From Dehalococcoidia bacterium (GTDB lineage Bacteria > Chloroflexota > Dehalococcoidia > Tepidiformales > Tepidiformaceae), in assembly GCA_003104995.1 (NCBI GenBank), contig PQAO01000013.1, forward strand, positions 99,165 through 163,164: a stretch of 64,000 nucleotides of DNA, given 5' to 3'. Under the pieces are notes generated by a model. It was not told the DNA's origin and ran no database searches. It saw only the letters and a list, made by a program, of their open reading frames with translations. This document shows positions 1 through 8,116 of this stretch, one piece after another (the stretch's first letter is position 1; every line of letters starts with the position of its first letter). A program made the position numbers and the translations under genes.

Positions 1-28
1 CGCGTTTGTTACGCCCACGTTCGTCAAG

Positions 29-64
29 GTGAGGCGAGGGCGATATCGTCTCGATTAGCCTCAC
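29..64. repeat. Inverted repeat at left edge
   Basis: Seven-base arms GTGAGGC and GCCTCAC flank a centre containing the palindrome CGATATCG. The structure lies downstream of the minus-strand phosphatase gene that ends at 169 and could act as a weak terminator or be part of a feature outside the window. The rest of positions 1-168 holds no convincing gene. Confidence 0.3.
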
Positions 65-168
65 GTACGGGACAGTTTCCAGCCAGCCCGCCTTCTCCAC
101 TAACCACCACGCGCCACAGTCTCGCCGGGCCCGGCAACGGTCCCCGCTGGGAAACGTGCGAAACTGCT

Positions 169-771
169 CTACCGCTGGCGCAACTGCGCGCCGCCCGCCC
201 CTGTCACCAGGTCTTCCGGCAGGTGCCCCACCGCGCAGGCCTCCACCAGCGTCAGCCCACCGCGCGCCGCCTCGATCGTCGTGATTGCGCAGTTCGCCAT
301 CGGCACGGGCACCACCCGGTCGTCACCCATTGCCTCCCCGATCGCCACCCCGATCGCGATGTAGTGGGAAACCACCACCAGGTCCCCATCCCGCGCCGCC
401 GTCTCGAGTCCAAGCTGGATGAGCGTGTCCACCACCCGCTGCCGCCACGCCCGCAGGTCGTCTGGCTGCTCGCTCCACCGTCCCGCCATGAACGGTCCGA
501 TCATCGCGACGCGCTGCTCCGCCGGCATGTCAGGCGCAAACACCTCCGCCACTTCTTCGCGGATTTCGGCCTGCACCGCGAACGCCTCCGCGATGGGCTC
601 GGCGGTTTCGCGCGTCCGCCGCAGCGGCGAGACGACCACCCGGGCCACCCGCTTGCCTGCCAGCGCATCAGCAGTCGCTTGTGCCTGGCGGTGGCCAATC
701 TCCGCCAGCCCGGGGTCGAGGTCTTCGGACCCGGCCAGCGCCTGCCCGTGTCGTATCAGGTAGATCGTCAT
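169..771 (-). CDS. Histidine phosphatase family protein (phosphoglycerate mutase-like)
   Basis: A 200-residue protein of the histidine phosphatase superfamily. The N-terminus has the catalytic RHG motif (IRHGQ, His near residue 8), followed by the usual second arginine region (SPLRRTRET). A late histidine (VVSHYIAI, about residue 135) fits the second catalytic His. Length is typical for the small cytosolic branch, which removes phosphate from sugars, nucleotides or phosphoproteins. The substrate cannot be read from sequence. The ATG is preceded by TAGGCT seven bases upstream, and a GGAGAG sequence lies between, so either leaderless or SD-led initiation is possible. It is transcribed away from the neighbouring LLM oxidoreductase gene. 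Confidence 0.85.
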   Translation of the reverse strand: MTIYLIRHGQALAGSEDLDPGLAEIGHRQAQATADALAGKRVARVVVSPLRRTRETAEPIAEAFAVQAEIREEVAEVFAPDMPAEQRVAMIGPFMAGRWSEQPDDLRAWRQRVVDTLIQLGLETAARDGDLVVVSHYIAIGVAIGEAMGDDRVVPVPMANCAITTIEAARGGLTLVEACAVGHLPEDLVTGAGGAQLRQR

Positions 772-871
772 GCTCTCCAGCCTACAGACTCACGGTGAAC
801 GATCGACCTGACAATCCCGCCCATGCCCGCTATCGTGCCCGCACAACCATCCTCATCCGGGAGTCAGCCCA

Positions 872-1804
872 ATGCCACCGGTCCATTTCGGCGTCACCAT
901 CCCCCAGATCAAGCGCACCTGGGACGAAACGAAGTCCGCCTCGCGCGAATTTGAGGCAATGGGCTATGACTCCCTCTGGGTCTGCGACCACCTCTACGGG
1001 CCCCAGTCGCCTTCAATCCCCATCCTCGAAGCCTGGTCGCTGGTCTCGGCCGTCGCCGCGATCACCGAGAAGGTCGAGATCGGCACCCTCGTCACCCCCG
1101 CCGGCATGCGCAACGCGGCCCAGCTCGGCAAGGTCATCGCGACCATCGACAACATCGCCGGCGGGCGCATCATCCCCGGCCTTGGCGCCGGCTGGATGCC
1201 GCGCGAGTTTACCGATTTCGGCGTCCCGTTCCTCTCGACTGGCCAGCGGCTCGGCCAGCTGCGGGAGACCGTCGAGCTCCTGAAGCAGATGTGGACCGAG
1301 CCTTCGGTCACCTATGAGGGCAAGTACGTCCAGGCCCACAATGTCGTTTGCGAACCGAAGCCCGTGCGGACGCCGCCCATCCTCATCGGCGGCGCCGGAG
1401 AAAAGGTCACGCTCAAGCTCGCCGCCGAGCACGCCGCCATCTGGAACAACATGGCCGTCCACCAGGCCCGGCTCCCCCAGAAGGTCGAGGTCCTCAAGCA
1501 GCACTGTGCGACCGTGGGCCGGGACTTCAAGGACATAACGATCAGTCAGCAGTGCCTTGTGACCATCGCGCCGGATGAGGCGAGCGCGGGACCCATGGCC
1601 GAATCGGCGAAGAAGATTTTCGGTGGGCACATGGGCGATCCTACGGGGCCCCTCGCCATCGCCGGCAGCCCGGAAACGGTCCGCGCCCAGATCCAGAAGC
1701 ACATCGACCTGGGCTGCACCATGTTCCTGATGGAGTTCTTCGGCCGCGAGACCATCACCCCGGCGAAGCTCTTTGCCGAAGAGGTCATGCCGCACTTCAA
1801 GTGA
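872..1804 (+). CDS. LLM class F420-dependent oxidoreductase
   Basis: A 310-residue luciferase-like (TIM barrel) flavin oxidoreductase. The N-terminus (HFGVTIPQ), the GYDSLWVCDH stretch, the early beta-strand EIGTLVTP and GRIIPGLGAGW are hallmarks of the F420-dependent LLM subfamily. Such enzymes use reduced deazaflavin F420 or FMN to reduce or oxidise small organic substrates in the cytosol. The specific substrate is not predictable. The start is the ATG at 872 after a GGGAG site. Its 3' end overlaps the convergent gene ending at 1797 by eight bases. F420 use is inferred from family, not shown here. Confidence 0.85.
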   Translation: MPPVHFGVTIPQIKRTWDETKSASREFEAMGYDSLWVCDHLYGPQSPSIPILEAWSLVSAVAAITEKVEIGTLVTPAGMRNAAQLGKVIATIDNIAGGRIIPGLGAGWMPREFTDFGVPFLSTGQRLGQLRETVELLKQMWTEPSVTYEGKYVQAHNVVCEPKPVRTPPILIGGAGEKVTLKLAAEHAAIWNNMAVHQARLPQKVEVLKQHCATVGRDFKDITISQQCLVTIAPDEASAGPMAESAKKIFGGHMGDPTGPLAIAGSPETVRAQIQKHIDLGCTMFLMEFFGRETITPAKLFAEEVMPHFK

Positions 1805-2180
1805 GGGGCCGCGGCTCGAGGTACCCCTTCTCCCGGTACCGTTCGAACGCCGAGGCCGTCAGTTCCCGCAATTCGTCGATGAGCTCGCGGTCGGGCTCCC
1901 GGAGGTTGAAGCACGACTTGCCCTGCATGCGCTTTCGCAGCTGCGGCGAGATGCCATCGAGGAGGTCGGGGTCCGTGTAGACCGGCATCAGGTGATAGCT
2001 CACGTAGCGCGACGCCTGGCGTACCGCCCCGAAGAAGAGCCGCTTCCGGTTCGACTGGATGTGCGGTGTATCCAGCGAGTACTCAGCGGCGTCGTCTGCT
2101 TCCAGTTCGAGCTGGCTCACGAACGGCACGAGCAACTCCCGCAGTGCCTGGAACGTGGCCTCAAGGCGGGCTTCGGTCAT
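1797..2180 (-). CDS. Conserved hypothetical protein, DUF1801-like
   Basis: A 127-residue soluble protein. Its centre (YVSYHLMPVY, then LRKRMQGKSCFN) resembles the DUF1801/YdhG-type fold, small single-domain proteins of unknown biochemical role. It is the last gene of a minus-strand run fabI, acetyltransferase, Cys/His-rich mini-protein and this gene, with 22 bases to the preceding stop. No signal peptide or membrane segment is seen. The family call rests on motif resemblance only. Confidence 0.6.
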   Translation of the reverse strand: MTEARLEATFQALRELLVPFVSQLELEADDAAEYSLDTPHIQSNRKRLFFGAVRQASRYVSYHLMPVYTDPDLLDGISPQLRKRMQGKSCFNLREPDRELIDELRELTASAFERYREKGYLEPRPLT

Positions 2181-2202
2181 CGGAGGTGAATGGTAGCCGC
2201 TC

Positions 2203-2391
2203 CTACCACCAGCCGTCTTTGTAGAACCAGCCCTTGTGCTCCCGCCCCGCCTGCCCGGCTTCCTTGAGCCGGACCAGGTGCTTGCGGCAGAGCGGGATCG
2301 TCAGCCGATCGCGTTCTTCCCCGCGCCACTTCAACACCGCGACATCCTGGTAGGGCGGTTCCATGCACCACACGCATCTTGGCCGTGCCAT
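2203..2391 (-). CDS. Small Cys/His-rich protein (possible zinc knuckle)
   Basis: A 62-residue protein with a CVWC pair near residue 6 and a later CRKH motif. Together these could make one zinc site of the C-x2-C...C-x2-H type. The tail is rich in Trp, Lys and Gly (KGWFYKDGWW). Its ATG directly abuts the TAG stop of the upstream acetyltransferase gene, so the two are likely translationally coupled. Function is unknown. Confidence 0.6.
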   Translation of the reverse strand: MARPRCVWCMEPPYQDVAVLKWRGEERDRLTIPLCRKHLVRLKEAGQAGREHKGWFYKDGWW

Positions 2392-2895
2392 CTACTCTCC
2401 CCCGCCTTCCGGGAACTCCATCACGAATCCCCACTCTCGACTCTGCCACGGGTCGGGTGCGTAGCGGAAGCGGTCGTTTCGGAACCCGCACTCCAGGTAC
2501 ACGCCGTGGGCGTGCGTAAAGTGTACGTCGCTGAACAGGACCAGCCGCCGGGCGCCTTTCTCCCTCGCCAGGTCGATCACCCACCGTGCCAGCCGTTCGC
2601 CCAGCCGATGCCCCCGCGCCGAGGACAGCACGTAGAGCCGGTGCAGCTCGAACTCCCCGTTGCCCTCGTCGCTCAGCCCCACACACCCCACGACCCCGCC
2701 ATTAGCATCCTCGACAACCGCGAACCAGCCGTGCGTTCCGTCGTAGTACTCCTCGGGCCGCAACAGGTCCGCGTCGTAGTCGTGCTCCGCGAAGGCGAAG
2801 CCGTATTCCTCGAACACGGCGGAGACAACCCGCCACGGGCCATCGCCATGGCGTTCCCGGCTGTAGGGGACGATGCGGTGTGGGCAGCTGGGCAC
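2392..2895 (-). CDS. GNAT family N-acetyltransferase
   Basis: A 167-residue GNAT protein. The acetyl-CoA binding region is visible as LHRLYVLSSARGHRLGERL (Q/R-x-x-G-x-G/A type, about residues 88-106), followed by the helix and strand of motif B (ARRLVLFSD) and a C-terminal Y-x-x-x-GF element (YLECGF). These enzymes move an acetyl group from acetyl-CoA to an amine on a small molecule or protein. The start is a GTG at 2895, 15 bases downstream of the fabI stop, so it is probably co-transcribed with fabI. The substrate is unknown. Confidence 0.8.
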   Translation of the reverse strand: MPSCPHRIVPYSRERHGDGPWRVVSAVFEEYGFAFAEHDYDADLLRPEEYYDGTHGWFAVVEDANGGVVGCVGLSDEGNGEFELHRLYVLSSARGHRLGERLARWVIDLAREKGARRLVLFSDVHFTHAHGVYLECGFRNDRFRYAPDPWQSREWGFVMEFPEGGGE

Positions 2896-2910
2896 GGCGC
2901 GGGGTGCCGC

Positions 2911-3696
2911 CTACTCCCGGTCTTCGTTGGCGAGGCCCATGATGTTGAAGCCGTTGTCCACGTACATCACTTCGCCGGTGATCGCGCTCGAGCCGTCTCC
3001 CGCCAGGAACGCCGCAACCTCGCCGACCTGGTCGATGGTCACATTGCGGTGGAGCGGCGCGATCGTCGCGAACTGCTTCAGGTAGTCCCGGAATCCTGAT
3101 ATCCCGCTCGCCGCCAGCGTCCGGATCGGGCCGGCACTGATCGCGTTCACGCGGATGTTTTCCGGGCCGAGGTCCCACGCCAGGTAGCGCGTCGTGGCCT
3201 CGAGCGCTGCTTTCGCCACGCCCATCACGTTGTACTTGGGCGCCACCTTCTGCGAGCCATAATAGGTCAGCGTCATGATGCTGCCGCCGTTCGGCATCAA
3301 CACCCGTGCCCGGTTCGCCAGCGCCACCAGCGAGTACACCGAGATGTCGTGCGCCAGCAGGAACCCCTCGCGCGAGGTGTCGACGAACCGGCCCATCAGG
3401 TCCTCGCGGTTCGCGAACGCAATCGCATGGACCAGGATGTCGATCGTCCCCAGCTGGGACTTAGCCTTCGCGAATACCGCGTCGAGCTGGGCGTCGTCGG
3501 TCACGTCGCAGAGTTCGATGAAGTCCGACCCCAGGCTTTCGGCCAGCGGCCGCACGCGCTTTTCGAGTGACGGCATCGCGTAGGAGAACGCGAGCTTCGC
3601 GCCCTCGCGGTGGAACGCCTGCGCAATTCCCCAGGCGATCGAGTGGTCGTTTGCCACTCCGAATATCAGCGCGGTCTTGCCCTCTAGCTTTCCCAT
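2911..3696 (-). CDS. fabI: Enoyl-[acyl-carrier-protein] reductase (NADH) FabI
   Basis: A 261-residue short-chain reductase of the FabI type, which performs the last reduction in each fatty-acid elongation cycle. The N-terminus ([20 protein letters not shown]) is the FabI cofactor-binding signature. The catalytic pair is Tyr-x6-Lys (YNVMGVAK), which separates FabI from ordinary SDRs with Tyr-x3-Lys. The C-terminal [10 protein letters not shown] is also typical. The start at 3696 (MGKLEG) is chosen because the longer 5' extension is low-complexity and because TACGCT ends seven bases upstream. It heads a four-gene minus-strand run. Confidence 0.95.
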   Translation of the reverse strand: MGKLEGKTALIFGVANDHSIAWGIAQAFHREGAKLAFSYAMPSLEKRVRPLAESLGSDFIELCDVTDDAQLDAVFAKAKSQLGTIDILVHAIAFANREDLMGRFVDTSREGFLLAHDISVYSLVALANRARVLMPNGGSIMTLTYYGSQKVAPKYNVMGVAKAALEATTRYLAWDLGPENIRVNAISAGPIRTLAASGISGFRDYLKQFATIAPLHRNVTIDQVGEVAAFLAGDGSSAITGEVMYVDNGFNIMGLANEDRE

Positions 3697-3703
3697 GCCG
3701 CAG

Positions 3704-3709
3704 AGCGTA
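3704..3709 (-). promoter_or_regulatory. -10-like element for fabI
   Basis: TACGCT on the minus strand ends seven bases before the fabI ATG with no Shine-Dalgarno sequence between. This fits a leaderless start and is one of a set of such sites in the window. Confidence 0.45.
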
Positions 3710-3848
3710 AGGGGAGAAGAGGGAAGGGAGAAGCGAGAAGCGTTCACCGAAACCGCGGCCGGCAGGAAGCAGCACAGGGGAACGCGCCCGGGGATATGCG
3801 GCAGCCGGGGGTGGCGGTCCGGGTGGGGCCTGGCCGAGGCGGGGGACG

Positions 3849-4115
3849 TCAGCGTTTGTAGACGTCCCCGCGCGGGCCGATGTCGATCACGTCGAGCACC
3901 CGGACCGTGTCATCCACCTCGTAGATGATGCGGAGGTTGTACAGGTCCGAAGAGCGCTTGCCCTCGAGCGGGCCTTTCAGCGGCTTCGAAACGTTGCGGT
4001 CGTACGGGTCTTCGCAGAGTTCTCGAAGGCGGTGCCCGATGTCTCTCTGCACCCTCGGCTCCAGCCGCGAGACGTACCGCTCCACCCTTCCGGACATGAC
4101 GTACCGAAAGGTCAC
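3849..4115 (-). CDS. Type II toxin, RelE/ParE family
   Basis: An 88-residue protein with the RelE/ParE layout: an N-terminal helix pair ([20 protein letters not shown]), a central [23 protein letters not shown] strand block, and a C-terminal strand ([15 protein letters not shown]). The family members cleave mRNA on the ribosome or poison gyrase. Its start overlaps the antitoxin stop by four bases (ATGA), as expected for a coupled toxin-antitoxin pair with the antitoxin first. Which toxic activity applies cannot be decided from sequence. Confidence 0.85.
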   Translation of the reverse strand: MTFRYVMSGRVERYVSRLEPRVQRDIGHRLRELCEDPYDRNVSKPLKGPLEGKRSSDLYNLRIIYEVDDTVRVLDVIDIGPRGDVYKR

Positions 4116-4312
4116 CTCATGTACTTCCGCTCGAACTCTTCCTGGGTGACGAAGTCCCCGCGCGCGATCTCCGCCTTCGCCTGCGCGATGCGCTCCAGCA
4201 GCTCCTCGGGGTACTCCTCCGGCTCTTCGTCCCGCAGGTACGCCAGGAGCTGCTCGGCCTCTTCCTCGCTCAACCGCTCGACAATCTCATGGATCGCCTG
4301 TTTCGTCGTCAT
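4112..4312 (-). CDS. Antitoxin of RelE/ParE-type module
   Basis: A 66-residue acidic helical protein, rich in Glu (LSEEEAEQLLAYLRDEEPEE), upstream of and overlapping the RelE-like toxin. It carries no obvious DNA-binding domain, and its C-terminal part (IARGDFVTQEEFERKYM) resembles short antitoxins that clamp RelE toxins. The ATG is preceded by TATTAT seven bases upstream, without an SD, so the operon is probably leaderless. Confidence 0.75.
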   Translation of the reverse strand: MTTKQAIHEIVERLSEEEAEQLLAYLRDEEPEEYPEELLERIAQAKAEIARGDFVTQEEFERKYMR

Positions 4313-4319
4313 GCCTTCG

Positions 4320-4325
4320 ATAATA
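4320..4325 (-). promoter_or_regulatory. -10-like element for toxin-antitoxin operon
   Basis: TATTAT on the minus strand sits seven bases before the antitoxin ATG. No SD is present in the seven-base gap. Confidence 0.5.
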
Positions 4326-4352
4326 CCACCCGTCCCGGGACCTCAGCCTCCG

Positions 4353-4754
4353 TCACTCCATCCCCAGCCACCGCTCCGGCGCCAGCACCAGCAGCACCAT
4401 CCGCTCGTGCGCGCCGTCGGCCGTCGAACTGGCCGCGGCCTCGGCACCCCGGTAGTGGGTGTGCAGTGCCAGGCGTTCCTCGTACGAAAGCGGGTCCACC
4501 ACCCGCACCGGTCCCTCCGCCGTCACATAGCGCGGCCCATCGACGATCGTCAGCGCCGCCCGCCCCGACCGCGCCGCGTTCCTGTGCTTCTGTGAGCCCC
4601 GCTCCGTGACCACCCGGAACTCACCATCCTTCCACAGGTACCACACCGGGACGGCGTGGCTGCGCCCCCGGGCGTCGACCGTCGAGCACACCGCCGTCCG
4701 CGGCTCAGCAATGAACGCCTCGCGCTTCGAAGCCCGTGTGCCGGGTTCGGTCAC
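4353..4754 (-). CDS. Pyridoxamine 5'-phosphate oxidase-like FMN/F420-binding protein
   Basis: A 133-residue split-barrel flavin-binding protein. The early strands (RTAVCSTVDARGRSHAVPVW) and FRVVTERGSQKHRNA with AALTIVDGPRYVTAEG match the PNPOx-like family. Members of this size bind FMN or F420 and act on varied substrates or bind heme. The start is taken as the GTG at 4754, two bases after the stop of the metallo-beta-lactamase-fold gene. The same frame stays open upstream, but that part is out of frame with the real neighbour. The two genes are likely one operon. Confidence 0.75.
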   Translation of the reverse strand: MTEPGTRASKREAFIAEPRTAVCSTVDARGRSHAVPVWYLWKDGEFRVVTERGSQKHRNAARSGRAALTIVDGPRYVTAEGPVRVVDPLSYEERLALHTHYRGAEAAASSTADGAHERMVLLVLAPERWLGME

Positions 4755-4756
4755 CG

Positions 4757-5401
4757 TCAGGACTCCAGCCAGTTCACGTCGCCGGAGAGGTCGGGTGCGT
4801 GTTTCTTCGCGGCGAACACCGCGTACTCGGCCTTGCTCTCCCCAATCGTCGTTATCGCTCCGTGCCCGGGGTAGATCGTCGTGTCGTCTGGAAGTTCGTA
4901 CAGCCGCGTTGTGATCGACCGAATCTCCTGTTGCAGCGCTGCATTGTCCTTCGAACGCCCGGGGCCACCGGGGAACAGCGTGTCGCCCACAAACGCGCTC
5001 TTGCCACAGACGAACGTCGTGCTGCCCGGCGTGTGCCCCGGGACGCTGACCACTCGGAAGCGCAGGTTCCCCACCGGGATCAGGTCGCCGTCGGCCACCG
5101 CTTCGTCGAGCTGTCCGTCCTTCAGGCCGGGCTCGCCAGGGTCCGCGTACAACTTCGCGCCGTACTTCTCCTTCAGCGCGTCGATCGACGGCGTGTGGTC
5201 GAAGTGCCCGTGGGTGAGCAGGATCTTCCCGGGCTTCACGCCGAGCGCCTCGGCGGCCGCGATGTTCGTCTCCGGGTCGCCCGGCGCGTCGATAAACGCG
5301 GCTTCGCCCGTCGAGCGGTCCACCACCACCCACACATTGTTGCCGTAACCCGTGGGCCCGCCCATCACGATCTCCAGGTCGCCATCGCGAAACGTTTCCA
5401 T
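4757..5401 (-). CDS. MBL-fold metallo-hydrolase (glyoxalase II-like)
   Basis: A 214-residue metallo-beta-lactamase-fold hydrolase. The metal-binding motif THGHFDHT (His64, His66, Asp68, His69) is intact, with further ligands His123 in PGHTPGS and Asp140 in VGDTLF. The size and the GHTPGST element resemble glyoxalase II and related thioester hydrolases. The ATG at 5401 is preferred because GGAGG lies eight bases upstream; a GTG at 5416 is an alternative. It is followed at once by the PNPOx-like gene. The substrate is inferred only at the level of thioester or ester hydrolysis. Confidence 0.85.
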   Translation of the reverse strand: METFRDGDLEIVMGGPTGYGNNVWVVVDRSTGEAAFIDAPGDPETNIAAAEALGVKPGKILLTHGHFDHTPSIDALKEKYGAKLYADPGEPGLKDGQLDEAVADGDLIPVGNLRFRVVSVPGHTPGSTTFVCGKSAFVGDTLFPGGPGRSKDNAALQQEIRSITTRLYELPDDTTIYPGHGAITTIGESKAEYAVFAAKKHAPDLSGDVNWLES

Positions 5402-5533
5402 GTGTTCAGCCTCCACCTGTGGTGTTCTCCGGCATGGTACCGCTTTCCTCCGGGCCGTTGCGGAGGTGGCGTGCCTGCCCCGGCGCCCTCAGCACGGCTG
5501 GCCGGCTCCGGGGCCCGGCCCCCGTCCAGGGAG

Positions 5534-6793
5534 TCAGCGCTCATCCGTCGCTACCGCGACCAGCACCGCCAGCCCGGCGAACGCGGCGGCACAAAACAGG
5601 AACCCGGCCGGTAGGGAAAACGTCGCGAACGCTGCCGCGCCCATCGGGCCTGCCATGAAGGCAATCGCCTGGGCCGAGCTCGCCAGCCCGAAGGCCGTCC
5701 CCCGCCGCGCAGGCTCGACCGTTTCGGCGATCAGTGTGTTGGTCGCCGGCATCGAGGCTGCATTCACCAGGGCGAAGGCCAGGAACCCGGCCCCGTAGAG
5801 CCACGCGCTCTGACCGATGGCCATCGCCGGCATTGCCGCAGCCGATGCCAGCGAGAACACGATGAGCGTCTGCCGGAGCGATGCCCGCCCGCTCATCCAG
5901 CGCGCCACCACCGTCACCCCCGCCACCGCCGCTGCCCCCGCCAGCGAGAACGCCACGCCCGAGACCGCCCGCGCGCTCCCGCTGCCCACGATCCCCTGCA
6001 GCGCGACCGGCGTCGCCACCCGCACGAACTGGTTCAGCGCGAACAGCCCGAAATACACGAACACGGCTACCCAGAACGGCCGCGAGAACCCTTTCATCCA
6101 GCCCATCGAGAACTTGAGCCCCCGCCCGCCAGCGGCCCCGGCGGCGCGCACCGCTCGCGGCGCAACGCTGTCCCGCGGCACTGCGACTATGATCCAGGTC
6201 GCAGCAAGCGCCGGCAGCACCGCGCTCGCCACGATCGCCCCGCGATACCCGAACCCGATCGCCAGCAGCGCGCCCACGGCCGGCCCAAGCGTGCTCCCCA
6301 GGTACTGCCCGCCGGTCACCACGCCGAGCGACCGGTTCAGCCGCTCATCGGGCACGCTAACGCTCGTCAGCGCTATCGCCGCCGGGATGAACCCGGAGAA
6401 CAGGCCCTGCATGGAAAGCGCTACTACCACCACCCACGGCGCATGCGCGACCGCCGCGATGGCCGTGGTCAGCGTCGCCGCATACAGCGCCCGGACCAGC
6501 ATCAGCTTTCGCCCGTACCGGTCCGAGATCACGCCCCAGATCGGCCCGCTTACCAGCCGCGCCACTCCCTGCACCGTCGTCGCCACGCCAACCCAGAACA
6601 GCGCGTTGGCGTCGCTCGTGGCCCCGATCTGGCGCAGGAAGAGCGGCAGAAACGGCCACCAGAAGTTCATCGCGAAGCTCGCCAGGAACGCCCCCGACGC
6701 TATCGCGAGGATGATTCGTTTGTACCGTGCTTCGTCTTCGGGGGAGGTTTCGGTGACCGTTTCGATGGAAGCTGCGTCTTCTGCCGCGGTCAC
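5534..6793 (-). CDS. MFS transporter (multidrug-efflux type)
   Basis: A 419-residue major facilitator with about 12 hydrophobic segments. The loop between helices 2 and 3 has the family motif in GPIWGVISDRYGRKLML, and GVVTGGQYLGSTLGPAVGAL fits the drug:H+ antiporter motif of helix 5. It most likely exports small molecules across the cytoplasmic membrane. The GTG at 6793 is chosen because TACTAT ends six bases upstream; a longer reading frame adds a poorly conserved 24-residue extension. It is divergent from the Phd/VapC pair, and the 115-base gap carries both promoters. Confidence 0.85.
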   Translation of the reverse strand: MTAAEDAASIETVTETSPEDEARYKRIILAIASGAFLASFAMNFWWPFLPLFLRQIGATSDANALFWVGVATTVQGVARLVSGPIWGVISDRYGRKLMLVRALYAATLTTAIAAVAHAPWVVVVALSMQGLFSGFIPAAIALTSVSVPDERLNRSLGVVTGGQYLGSTLGPAVGALLAIGFGYRGAIVASAVLPALAATWIIVAVPRDSVAPRAVRAAGAAGGRGLKFSMGWMKGFSRPFWVAVFVYFGLFALNQFVRVATPVALQGIVGSGSARAVSGVAFSLAGAAAVAGVTVVARWMSGRASLRQTLIVFSLASAAAMPAMAIGQSAWLYGAGFLAFALVNAASMPATNTLIAETVEPARRGTAFGLASSAQAIAFMAGPMGAAAFATFSLPAGFLFCAAAFAGLAVLVAVATDER

Positions 6794-6799
6794 AGGCGG

Positions 6800-6805
6800 A
6801 TAGTA
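6800..6805 (-). promoter_or_regulatory. -10-like element for MFS gene
   Basis: TACTAT on the minus strand ends six bases before the GTG at 6793, with no SD between. Confidence 0.4.
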
Positions 6806-6857
6806 CCGCCCTTCAGTTCCTGAAGCCTTCTGGGCCGCCACAGCGTCCAATCTGTAC

Positions 6858-6888
6858 TGGACCAAGTAGACTTAGTCCACTTAGTCCA
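6858..6888. promoter_or_regulatory. Operator-like repeat upstream of Phd/VapC pair
   Basis: TGGACCAAGT (6858-6867) is an inverted copy (9 of 10) of ACTTAGTCCA (6879-6888), and a direct copy ACTTAGTCC lies at 6870-6878. The cluster sits just upstream of the -10-like TACCAT at 6897. Antitoxins of the Phd type bind such repeats to repress their own operon, so this is the likely autoregulatory site. Confidence 0.6.
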
Positions 6889-6896
6889 GTCTGTGC

Positions 6897-6902
6897 TACC
6901 AT
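6897..6902 (+). promoter_or_regulatory. -10-like element for Phd/VapC operon
   Basis: TACCAT ends six bases before the antitoxin ATG at 6909, with no SD in the gap. Confidence 0.5.
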
Positions 6903-6908
6903 GTTTCC

Positions 6909-7208
6909 ATGGTCCGCCAGGTCAACATCCACGAAGCCAAGACGCACTTCTCCGAGCTCATCGCCGCCGTCGAGCGCGGCGAGGAGTTCGTGATAGCCCG
7001 CCGCGGTAAGCCGGTGGCAACCGTTACCGCCGTTGACCGGCAAGCAGCCCCGCGCAAAAGGCGGGTGTTCGGGCAATGGGCCGGAAAGATAAAGATCGAC
7101 CCTTCGTTCTACGAACCAATGAGCGAGGACGAACTCAACGAGTGGGAAGCACCAATCGAAGGGCTTGAGCATCTCGCTGCACCGACGAAAGGGACCCGGG
7201 CAGGTTGA
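6909..7208 (+). CDS. Phd/YefM-type antitoxin
   Basis: A 99-residue antitoxin. The N-terminus (VNIHEAKTHFSELIAAVERGEEFVIARRGKPVATV) is the classic Phd/YefM DNA-binding domain, which dimerises and binds operator repeats. The C-terminal part would wrap the partner toxin. It overlaps the PIN-domain toxin by four bases and lies downstream of a matching operator-like repeat. Antitoxin and operon autorepressor roles follow from the family. Confidence 0.92.
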   Translation: MVRQVNIHEAKTHFSELIAAVERGEEFVIARRGKPVATVTAVDRQAAPRKRRVFGQWAGKIKIDPSFYEPMSEDELNEWEAPIEGLEHLAAPTKGTRAG

Positions 7209-7591
7209 AGCTGCTCGTCGACACGCATGTCTTCCTTTGGATGGCATTCGAACCTCAGCGGCTCTCATCCGTCGCCCGCGCGGCCCTGGAGGACGGGGGC
7301 AATCCCATCGTCGTGAGCGTCGTCACCGTGTGGGAACTCGGCACTGCCATCGGCAGGCAGCGTCTCGAACTTGCTCGTCCATTAGAGGAGTTCGTTCACG
7401 GCCATTGCGAACAGATGGACGCCGTGATCCTGGGCATCACGCTTGAGCACGCATACGCTGCGGCGCGCCTTCCGTGGGTTCACCGCGATCCGTTCGACCG
7501 GATGCTCGCTGCCCAGGCACTCACCGAGGGACTCCCGCTTGTAACAGGCGACCGGAAGATTCCGTTGTTAGGGGTCGATGTGATCTGGTAA
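7205..7591 (+). CDS. PIN-domain ribonuclease toxin (VapC family)
   Basis: A 128-residue PIN-domain protein. Acidic residues expected for Mg2+ binding are visible: Asp6 in LLVDTH, Glu near 44 in TVWELG, and two aspartates in HRDPFDR (about 98-102). A further Asp occurs in VTGDRK. The family cuts RNA when freed from its antitoxin. The start is a TTG at 7205 that overlaps the antitoxin stop (TTGA). All catalytic positions are present, so the toxin is probably active. Confidence 0.9.
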   Translation: MKLLVDTHVFLWMAFEPQRLSSVARAALEDGGNPIVVSVVTVWELGTAIGRQRLELARPLEEFVHGHCEQMDAVILGITLEHAYAAARLPWVHRDPFDRMLAAQALTEGLPLVTGDRKIPLLGVDVIW

Positions 7592-7606
7592 CGGCCCCAA
7601 GCCGCC

Positions 7607-8110
7607 TTACACTCCGATCGCCAGCGGCTCTTGTGACACGCGCCCCGCCAGGATCGGCGGCAGCAGTTCCGCCAGCCGCCGCGGCACGAACAGGTCATCC
7701 GAGGCCGTGAGCTCGCCCAGCGACCACCAGCGGTGTTCCGACAGCATCTGGACCTCCAGCTCCGTCCACCCATCCGGCGAGATCTCCGTCCGGTCCGTCC
7801 AGACCAGGTAATAGCGCTCTATCGAGCGGTACCAGATGTTGTGCGGCGCGAAGTGCCCGGTGTGTTCCCGCAGCCAGAGGCATGGCCCGATGGGAAGGTC
7901 GAGGCCCGTCTCCTCGAACAGCTCGCGCTTCGCTGCCTCCTCATGGGTCTCCCCGGCTTCGACCCCTCCGCCGGGCAGGAACCAGAAGCGCTTTCCCGTC
8001 TCCGGGTCAGGTTCCTCGACTGTGAACAGGAGCGTCCGCCCCTGCCGGTCCAACAGGATCACACGCGACGTGGGCCGAACGAGTGGATCGTCGGGTGACT
8101 CGCCCGCCAT
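7607..8110 (-). CDS. NUDIX hydrolase
   Basis: A 167-residue NUDIX protein. The Nudix box is complete (GGGVEAGETHEEAAKRELFE then ETGL, about residues 46-68), giving the Mg2+-binding helix used to hydrolyse nucleoside diphosphates linked to another group. The N-terminus (PTSRVILLDRQGRTLLF) is typical. The substrate is unknown. It lies just downstream of the Uma2-type gene on the same strand, with six bases between them. Confidence 0.88.
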   Translation of the reverse strand: MAGESPDDPLVRPTSRVILLDRQGRTLLFTVEEPDPETGKRFWFLPGGGVEAGETHEEAAKRELFEETGLDLPIGPCLWLREHTGHFAPHNIWYRSIERYYLVWTDRTEISPDGWTELEVQMLSEHRWWSLGELTASDDLFVPRRLAELLPPILAGRVSQEPLAIGV

Positions 8111-8116
8111 CGGCGT

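Noticed and set aside
4353..5333. 326-codon frame that would extend the PNPOx-like protein upstream
   Set aside because: The extra part lies antisense-frame within the metallo-beta-lactamase gene and is Arg/Gly-rich; the GTG at 4754 gives a normal family N-terminus.
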